The notes under the pieces were generated by a model. That model was not told the origin of the DNA, ran no database searches, and worked only from the letters and a program-made list of their open reading frames with translations. Below are positions 22,313-63,817 of a DNA stretch of 64,000 nt, piece after piece; position 1 is the stretch's first letter, and every line of letters begins with the position of its first letter. Both the position numbers and the translations under genes were made by a program. The stretch comes from Azorinus chamasolen. Lineage: Eukaryota > Mollusca > Bivalvia > Cardiida > Solecurtidae. Location of the stretch: NCBI GenBank assembly GCA_963576725.1, contig OY755240.1, positions 15,678,378 through 15,742,377 on the forward strand, in the 5' to 3' direction.

Positions 22313-22545
22313 TTAACCCTTTATTCCATGAATGTTCATGTAAGAAGTAATGACATCATGAATATTAATTAGATTAATTCTTATAATTGCAGCACATGAA
22401 CAGGGGAACTTTAGGCCATAGAAGAAAGTGTAAAATCATATCTATATTATTCCATCAGCAAACAGAGCAGATCCTGATCAGACGGCTCCTACGGGATTTG
22501 GATCTACTCTCCTTGCAAGGAGGTGGAAAGGAGTAACGAGTTACA
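22313..22545 (-). mobile_element. HP-A1 MITE
   Basis: TTTAACCCTTTATTCCATGA...AGGTGGAAAGGAGTAACG. Left arm GCAGATCCTGATCAGACGGCTCC; the right arm is partly deleted (GGATTTGGATCTACTC). Confidence 0.75.
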
Positions 22546-22601
22546 CTAGACTTCCCTTGCTCTATCTATTTATTTTGCCCTCTCCAAGTACTGTTATAAC
22601 A

Positions 22602-22800
22602 TTGTAACCCTTACAGTGCCGGACATGAGTCAACAATGTCCTTTGCAAACAACGTAGATCCAGATGAGATGACTCCTAAAGGAACCCTCTCATCAGGGTA
22701 TGTTTGTCATGTTACACCTTTCTTTAGACAAATCCCTAAATATTCAACATAAGCTTGATCTGTTTGAATTTTGGAATAGTCCATTTAAGATTCGGCGTTA
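22602..22800 (+). mobile_element. HP-L MITE
   Basis: TTGTAACCCTTACAGTGCCG...AATAGTCCATTTAAGATT. Hairpin GATCC-A-GATGAGA ... TCTCATC-A-GGGT, with an apex ACTCCTAAAGGAAC that resembles the HP-A apex. The right end lacks TTAA. Confidence 0.7.
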
Positions 22801-22835
22801 TAAAAAACGTTTAGTACGTAGTTTTATATATATTC

Positions 22836-22905
22836 TAATGTCAGTCCGAAGGACCGCTCAGACTGTACATTTACCCCCATGGTCATTAAGTCATTGGCCT
22901 ACATA
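22836..22905 (-). repeat. N retroelement-like fragment
   Basis: CAGTCCGAAGGACCGCTCAG and ACTGTACATT recur at 35515, 40511 and 42190 (inverted or direct), with GTACAGTCGGCTGAGCGGTC as the fuller form. Confidence 0.5.
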
Positions 22906-22924
22906 TTGAGCACTGCTAACATAT

Positions 22925-23115
22925 GGCGCAATCATGCGGCCGCAGTACCGGCTAGTGAGCCTCACAGGTACCCATTTCAAACCCGGGTGGAGATGAGGTG
23001 CGGATGTGAGACACAGAAAAGGCGTATCTGAATTTCCGAGAGGGACCGGGATTTGAACTCCGAACCTCCGGATTGGTAGTCAAGCGCGCTACCGCTAGAC
23101 CGCCGCACACCACAA
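22925..23115 (-). mobile_element. tRNA-derived SINE
   Basis: The minus strand starts GTGCGGCGGTCTAGCGGTAG...GGTTCGGAGTTCAAATCCCG, with A-box-like and B-box-like RNA polymerase III promoter blocks. The cloverleaf is imperfect and the sequence continues well past the tRNA part into an unrelated body, so this is a SINE and not a tRNA gene. Confidence 0.65.
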
Positions 23116-23127
23116 ATGTAGAAAGAT

Positions 23128-23376
23128 TAACTCTTTCGGTGCAAATGTCGCCTGTTGGTACCATTGAAAACAGTGCAGTTACAGGTCAGATGCCGCCTTT
23201 TCAAGGCGGCATCTGACCTGGGCCTTCACTGTTTTCTGTATTGTTTTAGTCCAAGCATACAGGTTTTTAAAAACAAATGTTTTACTAATATACCTTAATT
23301 ATTTAGTTTAGAATTATATATAATATGAAATTATTATTGCAGACGACACTTTTAAATTTGGCGCCAAAAGAGTTAA
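23128..23376 (+). mobile_element. HP-F MITE, mismatch lost
   Basis: TTAACTCTTTCGGTGCAAAT...GGCGCCAAAAGAGTTAA. In this copy the stem AGGTCAGATGCCGCC / GGCGGCATCTGACCT pairs fully, so it is an exception to the fixed A-A mismatch. Confidence 0.85.
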
Positions 23377-23465
23377 TCGTTGATAAAAAGGTTAATACAT
23401 GTATTGTAGGCTATTTACTACAATTTTTAACCTAGACTTTCTTTGCTCCGGTGTCTCTCCAGTGT

Positions 23466-23699
23466 TTTACCTCTTTCGGCGCCAAATTTCTAATTGTCGT
23501 ATGCAACTCAAATTTGTTAAATCATTCGGTGAAATAAGTAAATGGAATAAATAAATAAATAAATAAATACAGAATTCAAAAGAATAAAACACAGATCGGG
23601 AACTAGAGATTAAGAAAAAAAGTGAAGAAGGCGGCGTCTGGTCTGGGACTGCACTATTTGTCGTGGTGCATTTTGGCGACATTGGCGGTGAAAGGGTTG
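23466..23699 (-). mobile_element. HP-F MITE, one stem arm deleted
   Basis: ACCTCTTTCGGCGCCAAATT...GCGGTGAAAGGGTTGA. Only GGCGGCGTCTGGTCTGGGAC remains of the hairpin. An AATA tandem run lies at 23548-23570. Head-to-head with the preceding HP-F, 90 bp apart. Confidence 0.75.
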
Positions 23700-23774
23700 A
23701 ATATTACATACAACCATTACCTGATATGAAGAAGTCTAGACGCATTTGCAGATACAGCAGATACAGATCAGACA

Positions 23775-24118
23775 GGGTAATTAGAATATCTGAATACTTA
23801 AAATAATTAGGACATAGTAATACTTAGGTTAACTAGGATATCTGAATACAGAGCATGATTAGGAATATCTGAATACTTATGATAATTAGGAATATCTGAG
23901 TACTTAGCATAATTAGGAATATCTGAATACTTCGGGTAACTATGATATCTAAATACTTAGCATATTTAGAAAAAATAGAATATCTTAATAGTTAGCATAA
24001 TTGGGATAATTAATTACTTAGCATACGTATGGTGAATATGATATATGTGTAACTTAGGCAATTTGGACATCAGAATACCTAGGGTAATTAGGATATGTAA
24101 ATATTTAGAGCAACTAGT
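23775..24118. repeat. degenerate ~26-bp minisatellite, block 1
   Basis: Repeated variants of AATTAGGATATCTGAATACT and TAGGGT / TAGCAT with unit drift. A second block is at 24755-24860. Confidence 0.75.
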
Positions 24119-24754
24119 GTTATCAGGACGAAGTTAAAGTATGTGGAATCTGCATTGAAGTGTACATATAAATGGATCCGGATTGCAGGAATGAAGAAGA
24201 CGATGCTGTTGTTTCTGTATTGTATTTAGAATAGTTCTGAATGGATAATATCATAAACACAGTTGCAAGGTTCATATGTAAAATTACCCAAGTAAATGTC
24301 AAGTATGGAAATCCACACTAAGAACAGTTTGTAGAAAGGTTATCATTGTACAAGTGTGTGTCGGAATTCCGAACACGGAATGAAAGGGGTGGCAGATGCC
24401 ACCCAGTAAAATAAACTACATTTTCCCGGCCAATGTTTTGCCGTCCGTGTAAACCCGAAATTTCGAACTTGTCTATCCAAAAGCTAAACTAGAACTCTCA
24501 TTGAAATGAAAAAGTGCGCAGCTTACAGAACCACCTGATTTGTGGGACAGGTTAAAGCGCGAACAAAAGCATTTGGCCGCTAATCGGCTTACTTCGATTT
24601 TTATTGAGTCCTTACGTAATATCTAGCGCCCCGCTAGCAAGAATATCATCTGGAAGATTAGACATTATCACGCTAGAGAAATGATCTGTAGAACAACTGT
24701 AAATAAACAACTGTAAAATAAAGAAGTTTACTAGTATATTATAGTTTATTGATG
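24119..24754. other. segment between two minisatellite blocks
   Basis: Unique-looking; includes GGGTGGCAGATGCCACCC, a perfect short palindrome at 24389-24406. No exon recognised. It may be an insertion that split the minisatellite. Confidence 0.4.
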
Positions 24755-24860
24755 TCTAAATACTTAGGGTAAATAGGATACCTGATTACCTAAGGGATTT
24801 GGACATCCGAATACTTAGGGTAATTAGGATATCAGAACACGTGGGGCAATTAGGATACAT
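24755..24860. repeat. ~26-bp minisatellite, block 2
   Basis: CTAAATACTTAGGGTAAATA, CGAATACTTAGGGTAATTAG: same unit as block 1. Confidence 0.7.
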
Positions 24861-24999
24861 GTACAGCTATGGTTTGAGCGAGCAACAGTTTACCGGACAA
24901 TGAAACAAGTTTAATTCTTATTCTGCTGAATAACTAAAATTGGCTCCTCCCATTCTAAATATTAATTAAGCAAGAATTAGATAAAAGTACACCTGTGCT

Positions 25000-25085
25000 A
25001 AAAAACGATGGTTATGATAAGCAGTACAGACCCGGATCCAATACCCCCTAGGAGCCGTTTGATTGAGGTCTACACTACTTCGACA
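25000..25085 (-). repeat. HP-A/L core remnant
   Basis: GCAGTACAGACCCGGATCCA and GGAGCCGTTTGATTGAGGTC remain of two arms. Confidence 0.4.
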
Positions 25086-25272
25086 GGTGTTATATATTCG
25101 GTTCCCTCACATCAAGGGTTAATTGTTGCATGTCATCTGTCCTAGCCACAGTTAAAGATTCACCCTGCTGGGCAATCTTTTGTCTGTATTAAATGTTGTC
25201 TGCTTCTGTTTTCGCATTTGGTTTACTTTGCAATTCTCTTTTTTTCTTCAAATAAACACGATCAGAATGTCA

Positions 25273-25338
25273 AACAATTTGGGACCCGGATGAGATGCTA
25301 AATTATTCGATGTCTTATCTGGATCCAAACTGTTTGTG
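25273..25338 (-). repeat. HP-E hairpin core
   Basis: CAAACAATTTGGGACCCGGA...GTCTTATCTGGATCCAAAC: outer arms paired, apex decayed. Confidence 0.6.
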
Positions 25339-25431
25339 CTCTAAGCATACTAAAGTTTCACGCAGTTTGTTCGTACGTGTAGCCGCGAGCAATTTGTTTT
25401 TTCAGCTAATGAGTTCACGTGTTGAAATATA

Positions 25432-25621
25432 GTACAGTAAGCCTGTCTTTTTTTAAGTGTCCGTTAAAAGAGATGTGATAGTGGGTCTTTAAGACTTAAT
25501 GAAAGTCAAAAGTGACGCAAAATGTTCCTGCGTTACATTTGGCTTGCATTAAGCAGCCACTTGCTTTTCAAGATTCACGTGTTCAATCAGTTTAATGGTC
25601 GCTTAAGACAGGTTTAACTAT
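25432..25621. mobile_element. HP-D6 MITE
   Basis: TACAGTAAGCCTGTCTTTTT and GGTCGCTTAAGACAGGTTTAAC. The inner arms CTTAATGAAAGTCAAAAGTG and TTTGGCTTGCATTAAGCAGC flank a degraded apex GTTCCTGCGTT. Confidence 0.7.
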
Positions 25622-25772
25622 ATACGTAAATATAGATGTGCAGATGTACTGAGCATACAATGTAGCGACCTTTCAATCAATACGAAATCACTGTCACATC
25701 TGCAAAAGTTGTCGTCTGCTTCAAGTTTCTTCTTGTTTGTTTCAAGGTAATACTAACAGCCCTGTTTGACTT

Positions 25773-25880
25773 ACAGTAGAACCTATCTTAAGCGACCATT
25801 CATTTATGGAAACACAGGAGTTATAAAAGCAGGTTGCTGTTTAATGCAGTGCAAATTTAATGTAATTCTGCTGTACCTCG
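25773..25880. repeat. HP-D6 left half
   Basis: TTACAGTAGAACCTATCTTA, GCGACCATTCATTTATGGAA, CAGGTTGCTGTTTAATGCAG; the right half is missing. Confidence 0.6.
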
Positions 25881-25964
25881 ATTTATTCAAATACAAATAC
25901 AAATATTTTATTCAATCTTTCCAGAAACCAGTATGTGGGTGTCCAACAGCTTGCATATTGATGA

Positions 25965-26010
25965 AGTGCCGAGTTACTCGGCGTCTAATCTGGATCTAAG
26001 ATATTTACAA
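25965..26010 (-). repeat. HP-E right half
   Basis: AGTGCCGAGTTACTCGGCGTC then TAATCTGGATCTAAG. Confidence 0.5.
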
Positions 26011-26062
26011 ATGCGAGTCATTTCATGCTGGACAGGATAAAGGCATTTACTCCAGATACATA

Positions 26063-26235
26063 TACAGTAAAACCCCTCTAAACCGGAATTCTAGTAGAGA
26101 AGAATTTAGATACTTTTAGGCAGGTGGCTGCTTCATGCAGGGTGAAAGTCACGCAGAAAGCTCCTCTAGGAGCTTTCTGTATGACTTTCATCCTGCATTA
26201 AGCAGCCACTTACCTAAAAGTGTGTATGTTTTCTA
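26063..26235. mobile_element. HP-D4 MITE, right end decayed
   Basis: TACAGTAAAACCCCTCTAAA; long stem GGTGGCTGCTTCATGCAGGG...AGAAAGCTCC-TCTA-GGAGCTTTCT...CCTGCATTAAGCAGCC. The expected GGTTTTACTGTA is absent. Confidence 0.75.
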
Positions 26236-26844
26236 TATAAAAAAATCGAATAATCGAATATTACTCTACTTATAAATGCAAAATATATTTGTCGTCAGAG
26301 ATTTATCATTGCGATTATATTTTCCATCATAGCCTAGATACCCGGATGAAGTATTTGATCACGAAACCATTTACGTCCGATAAGAGCAAACGTATATCAT
26401 CTGACTGATAGACATATCGCCTTCACGGACAGACACGGGAATATTTACAGGTACATATGTGACACACAGACAACGGAAAAATTATGGCAATGTATAAATT
26501 ATGTTCCTGTCTCATCCTGGATGGAGGTGCAATCACTAGCATAAATTAAACTATGAATGGAGGTGGAGCGGATTAAAGTACCCAGGTGTATATTTAATAA
26601 GTGTTTAATCAGTGTCAGATTTGGAGTGTAGTTTTGTTGGTGTTTTATTTAAGAAAACAGTGTTCACTGTAGCTGTACATAGATCGGACAAAGAGAGAAG
26701 CGCGATTAAAAGAAAACACGGTATCTTGTAGTATGTGAAAGGGGTTGCTTAACAAGAAAGAAGGAAGTTTTGATAGCAAACAAATAATGTGGTATCTAAT
26801 AATTCAAATACTAACCTTTAACCTGCAACGAAAATGAAGTCTGC
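26236..26844. other. gene-free stretch
   Basis: No exon or repeat recognised. Confidence 0.4.
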
Positions 26845-27062
26845 TTAACCCATTTCCTCATAGGCTATTTTAGATCCAACCACTTTGAACAAATCTACCG
26901 AAAAGGAGAAAAAATAGAGAAAAGGAAACAGTTTAGAATTTCGAAGTTTGAAACCATTGTGATAAATAGAGCATTTGCTCCTATAGGAGCAATGGTTTCA
27001 CAATGGTTTCAACAGGTGATGCTTACAGAGGCGTAGAAAGGCGTTTTTATGGAAAGGGTTAA
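26845..27062 (-). mobile_element. HP-B MITE with an HP-A-type right end
   Basis: TTAACCCATTTCCTCATAGG on the left; on the right GAGGCGTAGAAAGGCGTTTT and GGAAAGGGTTAA as in HP-A. The apex CTCC-TATA-GGAGC is intact, but the right arm is shortened. Confidence 0.8.
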
Positions 27063-27126
27063 TTATGCGATTCTGAAACATTCACTTACTTCCGGATAGT
27101 TCAGACTTTTGAGAAACTATTGACAA

Positions 27127-27188
27127 AGAGATTGGATCCTGATGAGACGTCCAGTTACTCGGCGTATCAGCTGGATCCAAACTGTTTG
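27127..27188 (-). repeat. HP-E hairpin core
   Basis: GGATCC-T-GATGAGACG and CAGC-T-GGATCCAAAC: reverse orientation with the T-T mismatch. Confidence 0.65.
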
Positions 27189-27198
27189 TAAATGTCAG

Positions 27199-27455
27199 TT
27201 AACCCTTTCCTCCATGTACAAGCATTTTCACGCATTTACAAACAAAGTAGACCCAGATCAGACGGCTCCTGTAGGAGCCGTCTGATCAGGGTTTGCTCTG
27301 TATGCCTTTGACATTATATAGATCTGATTCTACATTTGTTGTCAAAGCAAGCAATTTCCTTGAAAATGGTACATGATAAAATTTCAGCTAAATAGAATAA
27401 TTTTATTCACGATGTCATACTTTCTGACATGAATAGTGAACAGGGAAAGTATATA
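27199..27455 (+). mobile_element. HP-A3 MITE
   Basis: TTAACCCTTTCCTCCATGTA. Hairpin GACCC-A-GATCAGACGGCTCC / GGAGCCGTCTGATC-A-GGGT. A3 right flank TGACATGAATAGTGAACAGGGAAAG. Confidence 0.8.
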
Positions 27456-27564
27456 CCTCACGCTTAGCGGGCACTGCATTAACTATTAACCTCCCGTAAA
27501 ATGAATAAGGTATGCTAAAATGTTGATCCGGCGCGAGTTTTACAACTTCGAATTCGATCAAGCT

Positions 27565-27796
27565 TTAACCCATTACCTTATAGGCTATTTTTAGAGCCAA
27601 CCTCTTTGAATAAATATACCGAAAAGGAGCATTAACTAGAGAAAAGGGAAAAATATAGAATTTTGTAGTTTGAAACCATTGTGATAAATAGAGCATTTGC
27701 TTCTATAGAGCAAATGCTCTATTTATCACAATGGTTTCACAAATTGACGTTTAGAGAGTCGTCAAAAGTCGTCAATAGTATGAGGGAATGGGTTAA
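27565..27796 (-). mobile_element. HP-B MITE
   Basis: TTAACCCATTACCTTATAGG...GTATGAGGGAATGGGTTAA, arms TAGAGCATTTGCTTC / GAGCAAATGCTCTA. Its terminal TTAA is shared with the next element. Confidence 0.85.
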
Positions 27797-27990
27797 ACCT
27801 TTAAATGGACTATTCCAAAATTCTAACAGATCAAGATGATGGTGAATATTTAGGGATATTTCTGAAGAAAGGTGTAACATGACAAACAGTACAGACCTTG
27901 AGGATATGGCTTCTCTATGAACCCTCTCATTTGGGTCTACACTGTTTGCAAAGGGCGTTAGTGACTCGCGCACCGCACTGTAAGGGTTAA
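27793..27990 (-). mobile_element. HP-L MITE
   Basis: TTAAACCTTTAAATGGACTA...CCGCACTGTAAGGGTTAA. Abuts HP-B on one TTAA, as expected from successive insertions into the same target. Confidence 0.75.
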
Positions 27991-27999
27991 ATCTGTCAA

Positions 28000-28064
28000 A
28001 CAGTTTGGATCCTGATGGAATGCCGAGTAACTCGACATCTCATCTGAATCCAAACTGTGTGAAA
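28000..28064 (-). repeat. HP-E hairpin core
   Basis: CAGTTTGGATCCTGATGGAA...CTCATCTGAATCCAAACTG. Confidence 0.65.
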
Positions 28065-28324
28065 ATGCTAGACATGTCTGTGGTTAGCAGGATAAAGATT
28101 AATTTGAGGTGTACAGTGTTTTGCTTAGTGAGCTTATAAGTGAACATACACACTTGAGACGTTATTGCGGATTAGTGAGAGATTTGGAGATTTTTAATCA
28201 GTGTAGACCCAGACCAGTGAACCGGCTAGAAATTAGGAGTCAGTCTTAGGAGAGATCTTACGATCAAACTCATCGTAAGTTCTAGATTACGACATTCGCT
28301 ACTACATGTACTTACATAGCTGAA
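28065..28324. other. short gene-free stretch
   Basis: Nothing recognised apart from a small inverted repeat (CTTACGATCA / ATCGTAAG) near 28257. Confidence 0.35.
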
Positions 28325-28574
28325 TTAACCCTTCGCTTGCTATTCACGTCAATATACCTACCTGTAAATTGTGAAGACCCAGATGAGACAGCTCCTTCAG
28401 GAGCTGTCTGATCAGGGTCTGCACTAATTACAAATTGACTGTGCAACCAGTGCACTCCACAGCAGTGATTGCACAGCGATATACTTGTACACAGTGAAGA
28501 TATATGTAATTATACAACAGGGCATGGGTAAAGAAGGAGAAATGTATTTTAAAATTCAGCAAGAGAAGTGTTAA
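28325..28574 (+). mobile_element. HP-C MITE
   Basis: TTAACCCTTCGCTTGCTATT...CAGCAAGAGAAGTGTTAA. Arms GACCC-A-GATGAGACAGCTCC / GGAGCTGTCTGATC-A-GGGTC. Confidence 0.85.
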
Positions 28575-28580
28575 TACATA

Positions 28581-28788
28581 TACAGTAAAACCCCTCTAAT
28601 GCGACCACTTAATGAACAAACATGGCTGTCTTCATAAGCAGGTCGTTGCTTAATGCAGAACGAAAGTTATGCAGAAAGATCCTATATGAGCTTTCTGCAT
28701 AACTTCCGCCCTGCATTAAGCTACCACCTGCCTTTGCCACTGTGAATTGTGCCCCTTTTGGTGGCCGCATTAGAGGGGTTTTACTGTA
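28581..28788. mobile_element. HP-D2 MITE flanked by an inverted copy of the HP-C end
   Basis: TACAGTAAAACCCCTCTAAT...TTAGAGGGGTTTTACTGTA; core GCAGAAAGATCC-TATA-TGAGCTTTCTGC. The 25-30 bp on each side are also inverted repeats of each other (GAAGTGTTAATACATA / TATGTATTAACACTTC), so the palindrome runs past the termini into HP-C sequence. Confidence 0.85.
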
Positions 28789-28810
28789 TATGTATTAACA
28801 CTTCTCTTGC

Positions 28811-29301
28811 TGAATAAATACCTCCATAAATACGTCTTTCTATGCATTTGCAAACAGAGTAGACCCAGGTCAGACGGCTCCTATAGGAGCCGTCTGATCA
28901 GGGTCTGCTCTGTGTGCTTATAACATACTATAGATGTGGTTCTACAGTTTCAACCAGGACAGACATTTCATTGTTAAATAATTACGCTATGACCAACATG
29001 AATTTAACTAATAATCATGACGTCATTATTTCTTACATTAACCCTTTCCCTGTTATATGTATATTCCAAATTTCAATACCTACTGAATATTTATGAACAA
29101 AATAGTTATAAAGAAATATGGAAGGTGGAACCTTGCAGCCATTTTAGAAACTAAAGAAACAGATTATCAAATTATATTAGCAAACAGAGCAAACCCTGAT
29201 CAGACGGCTCCTCTAGTAGCCGTCTGATCTGGGTCTACTCTGTTTGCAAATGCGTAAAAACATGTTTATATGAAGGAAAGGGTTAATATTCATGGAGTAA
29301 A
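28811..29301 (+). mobile_element. HP-A1 MITE split by a nested HP-A2
   Basis: CTCCATAAATACGTCTTTCT and a full hairpin (GACCCAGGTCAGACGGCTCC / GGAGCCGTCTGATCAGGG). The right part is CATGACGTCATTATTTCTTAC, interrupted at TTAA by 29038-29286, then TATTCATGGAGTAAAGGG. The left TTAACCC has been replaced by HP-C-derived sequence. Confidence 0.8.
29038..29286 (-). mobile_element. HP-A2 MITE nested in HP-A1
   Basis: TTAACCCTTTCCCTGTTATA...TATGAAGGAAAGGGTTAA, TTAA on both sides. Removing it with one TTAA restores the A1 terminus ACATTAATATTCATGGAG. Confidence 0.85.
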
Positions 29302-29529
29302 GGGAATTATCGTAAATTCTAACGAACGACAATCGTAACTTCCAGGTGCGATCGTCGCGTGCTTAGAATTACGATAGTTTGAGTTGTGCAATATTTCGTA
29401 ACATGAATCCCTTGTTGACTTCACAAAACGTTTAGACTTGATATTATTTCAAGTTTACAACTGCACATTAAATGTAATTTAAAATGTTGTTTGGTTTCGC
29501 AGCTATGTTTTTCGCTATTATCTAAATTA

Positions 29530-29752
29530 CACCTAGAATATTCATACAAAAAATAATGACATCATGAATATTAATAAGATTCATAGCTATAATAGCCCAC
29601 GGATACATATTGGCTGAAACTGTAGAATCATATCTATATTATATCATAAGGAAACAGAACATACCCGAATCAGACGGTTTCTAAAGGAGCCGTCTGATCT
29701 TGGTCTACTATGTTTGTAAAGGATTAGAAAGGCGTCTATACGAGTCAAATTA
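29530..29752 (-). mobile_element. HP-A1 MITE, termini decayed
   Basis: AGAATATTCATACAAAAAAT, TGACATCATGAATATTAATA, apex TTTCTAAAGGAGCCGTCTGA, ATTAGAAAGGCGTCTATACG. Confidence 0.7.
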
Positions 29753-29917
29753 AAAACAAACCATATGGTCACCTTTAGATCAATCTCAAATTGGGATTCT
29801 TTGTGATGTCGGATCTGGATCTACACCGTCAAAACAACAATAGTTTCACTTTTTTACAAACAGTAATACCCGTATCATAATACAATCCTTGATAAGAGGC
29901 CGTTCTGCTTGTAATTT

Positions 29918-30150
29918 GAATGTTAAAATACATTTCTCCTTCTTTACCCATGCCCTGTTGTATAGTTACATATATCTTCATTGTGTACAAGTAGTTCGCT
30001 GTGCAATCACTGCTGTGGAGTGCACCGGTTGCACAATCAACTTGTAAATAATACAGACCCTGATGAGACAGCTCCTGCAGGAGCTGTCTCATCTTGGTCT
30101 TCACTATTTACAGGTAGGTATATTGACGTGAATAGCAAGCGAAGGGTTAA
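29918..30150 (-). mobile_element. HP-C MITE, left TIR lost
   Basis: ATACATTTCTCCTTCTTTAC to GAATAGCAAGCGAAGGGTTAA. Arms CCC-T-GATGAGACAGCTCC / GGAGCTGTCTCATCT. Confidence 0.8.
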
Positions 30151-30192
30151 CAAACGACCGGGTGCTTTACGTTTATGCACAACAAATTCATA

Positions 30193-30376
30193 TACAGTAA
30201 TACCCTCTAAACCGGATTTTTAATAATGAAGATGTGTACTTAATGCAGGGTGAACGTGATGCAAAAAGCTCATTGGAGCTTTTTGCATTGCTTTCATCCT
30301 GCGTTCAGCTGTCACCCTTTTTAAAGACCGGCTTTTCTACTAAATTAAACGTCCCGTTTAGAGAGATTTAACTGTA
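30193..30376. mobile_element. HP-D4 MITE
   Basis: TACAGTAATACCCTCTAAAC...GTTTAGAGAGATTTAACTGTA. The core AAAAAGCTCATTGGAGCTTTTT lacks TATA. It ends 151 bp before the SLC13 start codon, so any proximal promoter lies partly in or around this element. Confidence 0.75.
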
Positions 30377-30527
30377 CTGTCTTTGGCCTAATTCAAAGTG
30401 GGTTTTTTTATTTTAGATAACATATATTACAAGTGGTTGATTACATTTCTAATGTACGGCCTGTAGCGAACACGTTATCACATATCTTAAATAATTTTGA
30501 AACTTTTGATTGGGAGAACAGTTGAAA

Positions 30528-62381
<31,854 letters not shown>

Positions 62382-62427
62382 GTAGGTTGTGTGGATGACG
62401 TAATTCCTCGTTATATTTAATACATGA

Positions 62428-62600
62428 TCAGAAGTCTATATAAGATGCGTAAATTGCAACATTTTCAAGAATATTTCCTTTATTTCTCCACCAAAGCCTA
62501 TTATGTGATTTCTCTTTAGACTCGTCTCTTCTTAAGAGTTGTCACAACATAGCGCTTGGTGGAGAAAAGGCATTTTAGTAACTGAATACGTATCTATATC
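62428..62600. mobile_element. HP-G palindromic element, decayed
   Basis: TATAAGATGCGTAAATTGCA, TTATTTCTCCACCAAAGCCT, ACTCGTCTCTTCTTAAGAGT, TGTCACAACATAGCGCTTGG. Confidence 0.68.
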
Positions 62601-62636
62601 TATTGCTCTACGTGACCCTATCCTTGACAATATTCT

Positions 62637-62885
62637 TAACTCCTTACTCTGTGAATGTTCATGCCAGAAATAATGATATTGTGAATATTGATTAGAATAT
62701 TTTTTTATCATAGGACATGGACACAGGAATCTGTGACCATAGCAGAAACTGTAGAATCATATCTGTATTATATCATAGGCAAACAAAGCAGATCCTGATC
62801 AGATTGCTCCTACAGGGGGTGTCTGTTACTGATCTACTCTGTTTGCCAAGGCGGTAAAATGCGTATTTGTGGAGTAATTGGTTAT
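62637..62885 (-). mobile_element. HP-A1 MITE
   Basis: TTAACTCCTTACTCTGTGAA...GTATTTGTGGAGTAATTGGTTA; arms GCAGATCCTGATCAGATTGCTCC / GGGTGTCTGTTACTGATCTAC. Confidence 0.75.
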
Positions 62886-63089
62886 TTTTATTTATTTATT
62901 CTGATAGAAGCTAGGATGTATGGGATTCTAATAGAGCTATCGCGCTATTTTCTGAATGCCTAAAATGCTATAGTTCAGGTTACATTCTCGTATATTTGTC
63001 GATGGTTCAGAATCTCCATACATGTAGTAAACTGATGTCGTCCCACTTGAAAACTGAGGAAAAGGAATGCGAGAGATGGCGCGTGTATT
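62886..63089. other. short gene-free stretch
   Basis: Nothing recognised. Confidence 0.35.
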
Positions 63090-63284
63090 CTCCCATATCT
63101 GTAGGATCTTTCAGCATTACTTTCGAACTGCATTAATAAGCTGTCAAATGTGTTTCTAGATATGTGTAGTGATACAGTTTAGAACAGTTCTGTACTGTAA
63201 ATCTTGAAAGGCCCGAACTTTTAGTTCGAGTTATCCCGAAGTAGTTCGTGTTATCCGAGTTCGAGGTATCAAAGTTCTACTGTA
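63090..63284. repeat. HP-D5 right half
   Basis: Starts at the apex (TGTAGGATCTTTCAGCATTA), continues GTAGTGATACAGTTTAGAAC and ends CGAGGTATCAAAGTTCTACTGTA. Confidence 0.7.
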
Positions 63285-63661
63285 CATATAGGATAATATC
63301 CTATATTATGTTGCGAGAAGTCATTGTGTGGAAACTTATATTAAACGAGTCTTGAAAAACTGTTATTCAGTTCAGCCTCTCGGACAATATGAGTGGAAAA
63401 ATAGTTGTTTATAAGAGAGTGTGGGAACAATCTGACCAAATCTGACGAGAAACTGCAATGACCGTAATTGGATTCGTAACACTACATGTGATCTTCTCAG
63501 ACAGCATGATACTGCTTTGAACTTACAAACAATGTATGAACTTATCATGTGGTAAAGATATGCGATTCGTTTGTGACGTTTTTGAGATACTCTTGACCGA
63601 GTGTCTTAGTACACATGCACATCTGTGTATATTGGCTTGGTTTACTTAGTTTGAAGGGCAA
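63285..63661. other. gene-free stretch
   Basis: No exon or repeat recognised; presumably intron 7 of the SLC13 gene. Confidence 0.4.
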
Positions 63662-63809
63662 TACAGTAAACTCCCTCTAAACCGAAACGATGAATTAGAT
63701 ACTTTTAGGCAGGCCGCTGCTTTTATCCTGCCTTAAGCTACCAGCTGTCTACAAGACCGATATTTATTAATACTAAATTGAACGCCGGGTTTAGAGAGGT
63801 TTTACTGTA
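63662..63809. mobile_element. HP-D4 MITE, central palindrome deleted
   Basis: TACAGTAAACTCCCTCTAAA...GTTTAGAGAGGTTTTACTGTA; GGCAGGCCGCTGCTTTTATCC joins the two inner arms without the apex. Confidence 0.82.
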
Positions 63810-63817
63810 CATGTATC

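Noticed and set aside
22990..23110. tRNA gene on the minus strand
   Set aside because: A/B-box blocks are present but the cloverleaf is imperfect and the sequence continues into a non-tRNA body; called a SINE.
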